A stretch of DNA of 64,000 nt. Origin: CAXBNB01 sp040151475 (GTDB lineage Bacteria; Bacteroidota; Bacteroidia; Cytophagales; Cyclobacteriaceae). The number at the start of each line of letters is the position of its first letter. Positions within the stretch are counted from its first letter, which is position 1. The stretch lies in assembly GCF_040151475.1 (NCBI RefSeq), contig NZ_JBDKWG010000133.1:62001-126000 (forward strand). The letters are read 5' to 3'. The notes below the pieces were generated by a model that saw nothing but the letters and a program-made list of their open reading frames with translations, was not told the DNA's origin and ran no database searches. This document shows positions 57,032 through 64,000 of this stretch, piece after piece. A program made the position numbers and the translations under genes.

Positions 57032-58870
57032 TTATTCGTTGTATAGAGCTAACATTTCGGCAGCAGAAAGTGCATAGTCGAAAATATAGGTATTAGAAAC
57101 TTTCCCCTCGAACCAGTCTCCATAGGAAGCTGTACCCTCCTGAGCTATTCGTATCGGGAATCCGCTATTTATTTCCCCGGTCAAACCTGCCAAAGATGAA
57201 GAACCCATTTCGACACCATCCTGATACACAGTAGCATTACCATCCCTATCAAAAGTAGCTGCTATTAAATGCCAGGCACCATCATTAACAATTCCACCAT
57301 TTATATCAACTCGTTCTCTATTTGTGTCAGCCACATTTAGCTTCCAGGTACTATTGCCACGAAAAGCCAGGACAAAGCCAGGATTACCACCACTGCCCCA
57401 ATCTTTATCACCTATTATTGATGGATCGCTATTTGTGGCGGTAGTATTTACCCAGAGGGCAACAGAAAAATCTTTGTCATATCTAAAATCAAGACTGGAT
57501 TCCTGATTGGTAACTGTCAATTCATCTACTATAGTCAGGTATTCAGGATCACCATTATACGTTCTTACAAGCCTGCCCGTACCATTGACATCTTCTACTG
57601 TGTAAACGCCTGAAGACTTATCATCAACAGTCAGTAAAAAGTTCTCTCCCTCTGAGGTTCGATACTGCACACTGTTCTGCATTGCGGCTACCTCTGCTGC
57701 GGTCACAGCATAGTCATATATGATAGGCTCACCAGATTGACCTGGAAAAAAATCTCCATAAGTTCCTGTACCATCTTGTCCCAAATTGATTGGAAAACCG
57801 CTGTTCATATCACCAACTGCTGACATATTTGCTCTGCCCAGTTCCATTCCATCCTGATAGATCACTACATCTCCATCTCTATCCAATGATGCCACCAGGT
57901 GATGCCATTTTCCGTCATCCACTTTTTTCTCAGCTCTCATTGCGTCACTTACTGTTACATCCAATCTATTTCCTTCACCATCGGCCAAATTAATTTTCCA
58001 TCTTTCATGAGTAAGGAACATAGTAAAGCCTTTGTTGCCACCACTACCCCAATCTTTATCACCAATAATGGATGGATCACTTACATCTTCGGTTATCTTA
58101 ACCCATAAAGACACAGAGAAATCTTCAGTATAGCGGAAGCTCAAAGCATCAGTATCAATGATTTCTACATAGTCATCTTCTCCATCAAAAGTAAAAAGGT
58201 GACCATAAGTACTGTTTTCTTCTACTAAAGCACCATTCACCAAGGTTTTCAATTCCAGTATCTCACCACCTTGTTTTTTAAGAAAGCCATAAGCTCTCGG
58301 TCTGATGTTGGCCATGTAAAATACAAAGTCCAATGTCTGAACTGAAGCTTCTTCGTTACCCGATGCGTTGTTATAGGTAATAACAAATGATAATGAACCC
58401 TCATCTCCAGGGCCAAAGTTTAAATCATCAAAGTTAGAAGAAAATGAAACCACATACTCATTATCATCATTGATTGTAGGGACAGCTAGTTCTTTAAGCA
58501 CTTTGTTGTCACCTATTAAGACTTCAATTTTGGAGGGCTCTAGTTTCATCACCACATCCAAAGACACATCTTTTCCGGGAAGGTAACGATCGGATTTGGA
58601 AGGGTCGTAAGACAAGGCTGCCAACTCTTCTTCGGTATAAGGCTCTCCGGTTTCAGGATTATCGTGCCTGATCACAGCTTCATTACCAACCAAACGCTCA
58701 TCAACCGGAACTTCTTCCAATTGTGCAGCTACGATCGGTTCGGTTATTTGCTCTTCACAGGAAATAATCAAAGTCAGGAAACAAAGTGCCACCAACGACA
58801 GCAAACCAAGCTTCCATTTCGATAATCTAATAGCAGAAAGTTTTTCTCTAATTAGTAACAGTTTTACCAT
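57032..58870 (-). CDS. Lipoprotein with two LamG domains, probable surface binding protein
   Basis: A 612-residue lipoprotein (LIISCEEQ). An N-terminal segment (about residues 35-200) resembles the Ig-like spacers of surface binding proteins. Two LamG/concanavalin-like domains follow (about 225-400 and 425-610), each containing DPSIIGDKDWGSGGN and a WH-(L/V)(I/V)A-(S/T)-(F/L)DRDG strand. The same motif is in the LamG parts of the two phosphodiesterase-like proteins. It is the first gene of the operon that runs to the terminator at 43536, with palindromes 125-169 nt upstream of its start. No catalytic motif was seen, so ligand capture is the likely role. Confidence 0.87.
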   Translation of the reverse strand: MVKLLLIREKLSAIRLSKWKLGLLSLVALCFLTLIISCEEQITEPIVAAQLEEVPVDERLVGNEAVIRHDNPETGEPYTEEELAALSYDPSKSDRYLPGKDVSLDVVMKLEPSKIEVLIGDNKVLKELAVPTINDDNEYVVSFSSNFDDLNFGPGDEGSLSFVITYNNASGNEEASVQTLDFVFYMANIRPRAYGFLKKQGGEILELKTLVNGALVEENSTYGHLFTFDGEDDYVEIIDTDALSFRYTEDFSVSLWVKITEDVSDPSIIGDKDWGSGGNKGFTMFLTHERWKINLADGEGNRLDVTVSDAMRAEKKVDDGKWHHLVASLDRDGDVVIYQDGMELGRANMSAVGDMNSGFPINLGQDGTGTYGDFFPGQSGEPIIYDYAVTAAEVAAMQNSVQYRTSEGENFLLTVDDKSSGVYTVEDVNGTGRLVRTYNGDPEYLTIVDELTVTNQESSLDFRYDKDFSVALWVNTTATNSDPSIIGDKDWGSGGNPGFVLAFRGNSTWKLNVADTNRERVDINGGIVNDGAWHLIAATFDRDGNATVYQDGVEMGSSSLAGLTGEINSGFPIRIAQEGTASYGDWFEGKVSNTYIFDYALSAAEMLALYNE

Positions 58871-58994
58871 ATTTTAATTGGTTTAGTTAAGTTTTTTTTC
58901 AACGAAATATTGAGCGTTTTTCAAAATATCAAAACACGTCCTCTTTTATTATCGTACAATTAAACTCGACTTCTTGCTGTCATCCCAATGCCTA

Positions 58995-59039
58995 TTATTA
59001 ATTAATAAATTATTAATCATTAATTACTATTAATTAATA
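58995..59039. promoter_or_regulatory. Two perfect AT palindromes, candidate operators
   Basis: TTATTAATTAATAA (58995-59008) and TATTAATTAATA (59028-59039) are perfect palindromes whose shared 12-mer also lies at 40026-40037. They occupy the 437-nt gene-free stretch 58871-59307 upstream of the LamG lipoprotein gene. The rest of the stretch shows no gene and no clear promoter. Confidence 0.5.
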
Positions 59040-59307
59040 ATACAACAAGAGCTAAAACCCTTTCTGATTAGTCTTTTTAAAGAATTTTGGAAGAAAATAA
59101 TCAATCCTTCAGGCAGATCATGAATCAAACATTAATGATCTGAAAATTTGATTTACAGGAACAAGTGAGAGTGAAAGAAAATTAGTCGGGTATAAAATTG
59201 GTATGAAATTTCTCAGGAGAAATCCGGATGTGGGAAATTATTGAATAGCAAGAAATGGCGCAAATGACACTTCTAAATCTTAATTAAAATTGCTAGAGAA
59301 AAATCAT

Positions 59308-60258
59308 CTAATTGCCCTCATAAGAAAAGCGTTTCCGGCCTATTTCAACAACAGCCTCAACACTCTTTATAACAGCTGTACCTCCTGCTCCTGTGGTAGA
59401 TACTGCTCCTGTTAAGTTCCCAAAATCCTGGCATTCGGGATAAGGTCTTCCCTGCACTAGTTTATGGATAAACCCTGCATCAAAACTATCACCGGCACCT
59501 ATGGCATCTACCAGTTGGTCGTTAAGGTAAGCAGCTTTTTGGTAGAACTCACCTCCATAATACATCAACGACCCTTTGCTGCCCTGCTTCACAACGATGC
59601 AATTAAGCACGTCCTCCAAAGACAAAACGGCTTCTTTTACATCTTCGATTCCTGTAAGGAAACATAATTCCGTCTCATTGGGTAGAAAGATATCAACATG
59701 AGGCAATAAGCTTTTCAGGTCAAGATCCCACTTTTCAGCCGGATCAAACTGCGGATCCAAAGAGGTAGTCATCCCGGCCTTTTTTGCTCTGGCAAACAAC
59801 TCTACCACATCTTTCTTCAATCCGGGTTGTAAAAAAATAGATGCGACATGCATGTGTTTGGCTATGGTAAAATGACTGTGCAACACATTTTCTAAAGAGA
59901 AATAAGCCATTGCTCCCTGATACGTAACCATTGCCCTGTCTTCATCATAGCTGAGAGCAACAGTTGCCCCGGTACCGTAAACATCAGATTTGACAATGTG
60001 CTCGGTATTTATACCGTTCGCTTGAAACATATCAACAATATAATGTCCATTGGTGTCATTGCCCAGCATACCCAGAAAAGCAACTTTAGAGCCCAAACTA
60101 CTGGCATTGTAAGCGAAATTAGTAGCTGATCCGCCAATGGTAGTTTCCATCTCTTCACATAAAATCTCTTTCCCCACTACGGGTGCTGATTCTATTTTAT
60201 TAAGAATAATATCTACGTTTAAATCACCTATTGTTAATATATCGAACTCTTTCATCAA
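59308..60258 (-). CDS. PfkB-family sugar kinase
   Basis: A 316-residue kinase of the ribokinase/PfkB group. The N-terminal signature is TTIGGSATNFAYNASSLGSK and the C-terminal signature DAIGAGDSFDAGFIHKLV contains the catalytic Asp in GAGDSF. The paired SIS enzyme upstream (3 nt gap) suggests the substrate is a hexose, hexose phosphate or amino sugar; tagatose-6-phosphate would fit if that enzyme is a true AgaS. The gene is the second of a two-gene operon. Confidence 0.9.
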   Translation of the reverse strand: MMKEFDILTIGDLNVDIILNKIESAPVVGKEILCEEMETTIGGSATNFAYNASSLGSKVAFLGMLGNDTNGHYIVDMFQANGINTEHIVKSDVYGTGATVALSYDEDRAMVTYQGAMAYFSLENVLHSHFTIAKHMHVASIFLQPGLKKDVVELFARAKKAGMTTSLDPQFDPAEKWDLDLKSLLPHVDIFLPNETELCFLTGIEDVKEAVLSLEDVLNCIVVKQGSKGSLMYYGGEFYQKAAYLNDQLVDAIGAGDSFDAGFIHKLVQGRPYPECQDFGNLTGAVSTTGAGGTAVIKSVEAVVEIGRKRFSYEGN

Positions 60259-60261
60259 TTG

Positions 60262-61422
60262 TTATTTGTATATTTTCACTCCCTTTACTACCCGGGAAAT
60301 AGCTCCATTGCTGGAAGGCTGATCGGGATTCAAAGTTAGCTCTATAGATTTGTAATAGCCAATAACCTGTGCTGGCAATACAATCACCACAGGCATAAAG
60401 TCTTCATTCAATGCTTCCAAATTAGCAACTGACAATATTATATCTAAATCAACATTATATATTTCACCCTTCCATTCAGTCACACCTACCGAGAACTTAA
60501 ATTGGTCATTTGATTCTATCTGTCTCACCAAATCCAATTCATATTTATTAGGATTTGTTTTATTTGAAAATAGATAAACAATCAACGTATCTGAAGTCAA
60601 AACCACCTTTGGGCCATGCCGAAAACCCAGAAAAGAATCGTGCTTGCATAGTACCTTCCCGCTTGTCAGCTCCTGCACTTTCAATTGAGATTCTCTGGCT
60701 GCTCCCAATTGTGAGCCGGATCCTAAGAACACAACACGGTCAAAATCCATTTTAGAAATTTTCTTAAGTTTCTCAGCATAATTCTCCAGCACATTTTCAG
60801 CGTATTCTGTAAGAATATCTACCTGAGGCTTCAAAGATGGCAACTCTGACAAGCGAGACATTAACACTCCAGCCAATAGCATGGAAGTAAAACTTGAGGT
60901 CATTGCCAACCCCTTATCATTGGCTGATTCCGGCAAGGTGAAAATCAGGCTCTTTTCATCTCCTGTCTTAGCCTGGGCGAGCTTTCCTTCACGGCTACAA
61001 GTAATAATCAAGTGATAAACCTGATCACAGATTTCATCGGCCAACTCCACAGCCGCCAGACTTTCCGGACTATCCCCAGATCGGGCAAACGAAATCAGAA
61101 GTAACGGTATGCGTTTTTGAAGGTACAATTGCGGATGAGAAACTATATCGGTAGTAGAAACAGCTCTGGATAGTATGTCACAATTCTTTTGAAAAATACC
61201 TTGCAAAACTTCCCCAATGTATGCAGAACTTCCTGCACCTGTAAGGACAATATGTAGCTGATCAATAGAGAGTACATTGTTAATAAAGCTGGTAAGTTCT
61301 TTCCCCCCATCCAACAACTTTAGGTACGTCTGCTGCCAAACCAATGGCTGACGGGATATCTCTTCCGATGTATATACATCTCCTGCCCTGCTGTTTTCCA
61401 CTCCCTTATTCAAATAATTCAC
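60262..61422 (-). CDS. AgaS-like SIS-domain sugar-phosphate isomerase/deaminase
   Basis: A 386-residue cytoplasmic protein with two SIS domains: VLTGAGSSAYIGEVLQ and SFARSGDSPESLAAVELA in the first, and VFLGSGSQLGAARESQLKV and FRHGPKVVLTSDTLIVYLF in the second. Length and layout fit the AgaS group, which convert galactosamine-6-phosphate to tagatose-6-phosphate. It is first in an operon with the PfkB kinase and is divergent from a DeoR-type regulator, as in amino-sugar catabolic loci. A good Bacteroidota promoter lies upstream. Confidence 0.88.
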   Translation of the reverse strand: MNYLNKGVENSRAGDVYTSEEISRQPLVWQQTYLKLLDGGKELTSFINNVLSIDQLHIVLTGAGSSAYIGEVLQGIFQKNCDILSRAVSTTDIVSHPQLYLQKRIPLLLISFARSGDSPESLAAVELADEICDQVYHLIITCSREGKLAQAKTGDEKSLIFTLPESANDKGLAMTSSFTSMLLAGVLMSRLSELPSLKPQVDILTEYAENVLENYAEKLKKISKMDFDRVVFLGSGSQLGAARESQLKVQELTSGKVLCKHDSFLGFRHGPKVVLTSDTLIVYLFSNKTNPNKYELDLVRQIESNDQFKFSVGVTEWKGEIYNVDLDIILSVANLEALNEDFMPVVIVLPAQVIGYYKSIELTLNPDQPSSNGAISRVVKGVKIYK

Positions 61423-61455
61423 CTGCTTCTACTTAATTTCATAATCTTTTCTTTT

Positions 61456-61487
61456 CAAAGATAGCATCCAGGCCGAATGTTTGCAAA
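61456..61487 (-). promoter_or_regulatory. Bacteroidota-type promoter for the SIS-PfkB operon
   Basis: On the minus strand TTTG (61484-61487), a 20-nt spacer and TATCTTTG (61456-61463) match the TTTG-N17-23-TAnnTTTG form. The transcript would begin about 28 nt before the start codon at 61422. Confidence 0.7.
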
Positions 61488-61549
61488 AGTATTTGTAAGA
61501 CTAAATGTTTATATTTGAAATGTTTTGAAAGTAATGAAGATCAGAGGTT

Positions 61550-61571
61550 GATTATTTTATTGTAAATAATC
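61550..61571. promoter_or_regulatory. Inverted repeat, candidate DeoR-type operator
   Basis: GATTATTT and AAATAATC are perfect 8-bp inverted repeats 6 nt apart, in the 222-nt divergent gap between the SIS gene and the regulator, 74 nt before the regulator's start. It is a good candidate for the binding site of the adjacent regulator. Confidence 0.45.
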
Positions 61572-61644
61572 CATGCTGTCAATTACCTTCAAATTAAAAA
61601 TGATTTATACCTTAGCGTGCCCAATGCATCAATTTTATTGAACT

Positions 61645-62430
61645 ATGAATTACGACAAACAAAAGATGAAATCGACAGTTAGAAGGAGAACTGTAATTTT
61701 AGAAAAGTTAGAAACTGACAATCAGGTCAATGTCAGCCAGCTAAGCGAAGAGTTTGGAGTAAGTGAAGTAACAGTAAGAAATGATCTGGCGCAACTTGAA
61801 CTTAAAAACCTACTGATTCGCGCCCGAGGAGGTGCCATCAAGATTAGCAGAGTGGGCATGGATCACCAACTTTCTGAAAAGAATAAAATCAATATCAAGG
61901 AGAAACGTAAAATCGGAAAAGCTGCCGCACAACTGGTCAGCAATAATGATACAATCATTATCGATTCGGGATCAACTACAGCCGAACTGGCCCACAACCT
62001 GGAAAACATCACCAACCTCAATGTAATTACCAATGCGCTGAATATTGCCAGCCAATTGTCGAGTCAAAAAAGCATCAATGTGATCGTACCGGGTGGTTTT
62101 CTCAGACCGGAATCATTGTCGCTGGTAGGTGCTCCGGCTGAAAACACCTTTCAGAACTACTATTGCGACAAGCTCTTTCTGGGTGTAGATGGTCTGGATA
62201 TAGAACATGGCCTTTCTACCCCCAACATCGAGGAAGCCCACTTGAACCAAAAGATGATCAATATTTCCAAACAAGTGATCCTCCTGGCCGACTCAAGCAA
62301 ATTTTCAAAAAGAAGCCTGGCCTTTATTTGTCCGATAAACAAGGTTGACATCTTAGTTACGGACAGTGGCATTACCAAAGAATTCAAAAAACAACTCGAA
62401 AACATAGGCATTACGGTACTGATTGCCTGA
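61645..62430 (+). CDS. DeoR-family transcriptional regulator
   Basis: A 261-residue regulator with an N-terminal winged helix-turn-helix (QLSEEFGVSEVTVRNDL, then LLIRARGGAI) and the DeoR sensor domain (DSGSTTAELAHNL, FLGVDGLDIEHGLSTPNI, LADSSKF). DeoR proteins usually sense a phosphorylated sugar and repress a neighbouring sugar catabolic operon. The divergent SIS-PfkB operon is the obvious target. A start at 61666 (MKSTVRRR) is also possible. Confidence 0.92.
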   Translation: MNYDKQKMKSTVRRRTVILEKLETDNQVNVSQLSEEFGVSEVTVRNDLAQLELKNLLIRARGGAIKISRVGMDHQLSEKNKINIKEKRKIGKAAAQLVSNNDTIIIDSGSTTAELAHNLENITNLNVITNALNIASQLSSQKSINVIVPGGFLRPESLSLVGAPAENTFQNYYCDKLFLGVDGLDIEHGLSTPNIEEAHLNQKMINISKQVILLADSSKFSKRSLAFICPINKVDILVTDSGITKEFKKQLENIGITVLIA

Positions 62431-62559
62431 TTACCATTCTAACGAATTTAAAAACCCTTATTGTTCACACCCCCAACTGCTAAATAAAGTGAGTTTTTGG
62501 AATCTTCTAAAGTTGACTCTTCAGGACAAACAACCTTCCAGATCACAGTTGCATAAATT

Positions 62560-64000
62560 TCATATTTTTATACCATACCTCACTTGAAATGTCTGACTAT
62601 GAGGATCCGTCTTAGACCTATTAAAATTATAAAGAATCAAAAGACTTCCATTTATTCCGGAACGGTGTTTAAAGTCCTTTCCAAGGCCAAGAAGCCAACG
62701 TTGAGACCATACTCTTGCTGATTGATCGGCATTCGCATCTTTATCTACCACTCCTGTTCTTTCGTATTCTCCATGCAGGTAGATTTTTTTCAATAGGGCA
62801 TACTCCAGAAAAGAACGATATCCTACCAAATCTTCTTCCTTACTTGATCCTTCTCCTATTTTTGCTCTCCCATTTACTCCAAATCCGACAGATGCTTTTC
62901 CGGTTAATTTATAGGCTATTGATGGAGAATAATCTATCAACAGTGGTTTGTGACCTCCTATTTGGATATAGCCGGCTATCGTAAATCTTTGTACCAAAGT
63001 ATTCTCATTTATTGATTCCATATCCTGATCAAACAAATATTTGAGATAATCTCTTAGGGTGTGTTTTTTCTTTATAACCTCCAGTTCTTTTCTGGCCACA
63101 ACTAATGCTTTCGATTTTCCCAGAAAATGATCTTCATGGTCACTAAGGGTTTCCTCCAGCAAATCAGAATCTTTTATTCGCTCTTCAAATTCCATTTTTT
63201 TTCCCGGAATATCTGCCATCATCTGTTTGTATTGGTCAGCATTTATGATTTCTTCGTATGACGCAATGATGTCATCACTTCCGTTAGGATTACTTGATAA
63301 ATCGCCTAGAATATTTTCATTCAACTTGTGTTGCAGCTGTTCTTTCAAAATCATCTCAACAGCAGATGAATAATCGAAATGGTTAAGACTGTCATCTAAA
63401 GATTTGACATCTGAAAGATAATCGATATAAAGGCTATTACTAGTTGGTGGTGCTATAGAATCCGTGAGGTTTGAAAGATACGTATTTTTGTATTTTCCCC
63501 AATCAATGGAGTCCGGGCTTAAAGTATTAATAATCATACTATCAGGAATATTATATTTACTTTCAAGAAGCCGTATTTGATCTTGTTTAAAAGACTTTTG
63601 TATTTGAAGTAAGCTGTCTTTCAAATACCCTCTTTTGTTTTCTATGTAAGTGGAGTCAAAAAACATACTTAAGTAATCATTACCAAGGTATTTTTGCTGA
63701 TAAGAGGAGAAAATGCTACCACCGGAATTCGACCAAAGCTCTCTAAAATAGGAAGAGTCTATTGCCTGTTGAGGAACTTTACCTGCCAGGTATTTTTGCC
63801 GATAAGCAGCTTGTATGCTGTCAAATTTCATTTCAAACTTTCTATCCTGCAATTTCAAGTTCCTTTTCTTCTCTGTTTTCAATTTGCGCCATTCCTTTTT
63901 TGCTTCTTTGTCCAAACCCTTTGGTACAGACTCCTTAGTATTACTTAGGTCAATAGTGAGTGATTTCGGGTAAAATACCTTTGTCTGAGCTGTTACTTTA
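62560..64000 (-). CDS. Probable outer-membrane beta-barrel protein, N-terminus beyond the window
   Basis: The reading frame stays open from the stop at 62560 to the window edge, so at least 479 residues are encoded and the start lies outside. The most upstream readable part (AQTKVFYPKSLTIDLSNTK) looks like the end of a signal peptide and the start of the mature protein, so few residues are missing. A Lys-rich, probably coiled-coil stretch is followed by a helical middle region, and the last 160 or so residues alternate polar and aromatic residues in beta strands (LVGYRSFLEYALLKKIYLHG, then FQVRYGIKI at the end). This suggests a C-terminal barrel. No family was recognised. A TTG codon at 63913-63915 is in frame but is unlikely to be the true start. 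Confidence 0.7.
   Translation of the reverse strand, partial: KVTAQTKVFYPKSLTIDLSNTKESVPKGLDKEAKKEWRKLKTEKKRNLKLQDRKFEMKFDSIQAAYRQKYLAGKVPQQAIDSSYFRELWSNSGGSIFSSYQQKYLGNDYLSMFFDSTYIENKRGYLKDSLLQIQKSFKQDQIRLLESKYNIPDSMIINTLSPDSIDWGKYKNTYLSNLTDSIAPPTSNSLYIDYLSDVKSLDDSLNHFDYSSAVEMILKEQLQHKLNENILGDLSSNPNGSDDIIASYEEIINADQYKQMMADIPGKKMEFEERIKDSDLLEETLSDHEDHFLGKSKALVVARKELEVIKKKHTLRDYLKYLFDQDMESINENTLVQRFTIAGYIQIGGHKPLLIDYSPSIAYKLTGKASVGFGVNGRAKIGEGSSKEEDLVGYRSFLEYALLKKIYLHGEYERTGVVDKDANADQSARVWSQRWLLGLGKDFKHRSGINGSLLILYNFNRSKTDPHSQTFQVRYGIKI

Noticed and set aside
61510..61517. TATATTTG as a promoter -7 box for the DeoR-type gene
   Set aside because: The nearest TTTG elements leave spacers of 14 or 26 nt, outside the 17-23 nt range.
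61476..61525. Three AATGTTT direct repeats as regulator iterons
   Set aside because: Spacing is irregular (28 and 15 nt), the motif is common in AT-rich DNA, and one copy lies inside the promoter spacer.

Overview
The window comes from a member of the Bacteroidota, most likely a Cytophagales-type marine or soil bacterium. The evidence is three SusC/SusD outer-membrane uptake pairs, an ECF sigma/FecR pair feeding a SusC with an STN domain, three proteins ending in type IX secretion (Por) sorting tails, many lipoproteins, an AT-rich background, and two promoters of the Bacteroidota form TTTG-N17-23-TAnnTTTG. No rRNA, tRNA, CRISPR array, insertion sequence or phage gene was seen.

Layout. (1) 71-9770, all minus strand: ECF sigma, FecR, SusC (with STN), SusD, a terminator, then an internally deleted sulfatase remnant and a secreted EEP-family hydrolase; a calcineurin-like phosphoesterase lies upstream of the sigma gene, separated by a block of nested inverted repeats. 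(2) 9804-13733: a methionine operon metZ-metX-lysC behind a complete SAM-I riboswitch with a visible terminator and antiterminator. (3) 13920-18269: an SMP-30-like lipoprotein, a Tat-exported Gfo/Idh/MocA oxidoreductase and lysS. (4) 18402-26927: a giant 2841-residue repeat-rich T9SS surface protein. (5) 27303-38785: a tightly packed nine-gene minus-strand operon that I regard as the most novel item. It encodes a MacB/LolD-type permease and ATPase, a tandem-duplicated ModA-like binding lipoprotein, a Mod-type permease and ATPase, a MoaD/ThiS-like sulfur carrier ending in Gly-Gly, a ThiF/MoeB-like E1 enzyme, a 1476-residue lipoprotein joining two PQQ-type propellers, a methyltransferase-like fold, chitobiase-C-terminal-like repeats and a PA14-like domain, and a 390-residue membrane-anchored protein. 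(6) 39011-58870: a PUL-like locus with two SusC-SusD-fasciclin cassettes, LamG proteins and two paralogous alkaline-phosphatase-superfamily proteins, one of which has lost most of its catalytic residues. It has no glycoside hydrolase. Identical 12-bp palindromes lie near both ends. (7) 59308-62430: an AgaS-like SIS isomerase/deaminase and a PfkB kinase, divergent from a DeoR-family regulator. (8) 62560-64000: the C-terminal part of a probable outer-membrane beta-barrel protein whose start lies outside the window.

How the parts fit. Regions 1 and 6 look like outer-membrane nutrient capture loci in which phosphoester hydrolases replace the usual glycoside hydrolases, so substrates carrying phosphate or sulfate esters are plausible. 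Region 7 would process an amino-sugar or hexose phosphate in the cytoplasm. Region 5 combines oxyanion-type import, ubiquitin-like sulfur transfer and a large extracytoplasmic propeller protein, without any of the other genes for molybdopterin synthesis, so its product is unknown. All family assignments were made by reading motifs by eye; no database search was run.
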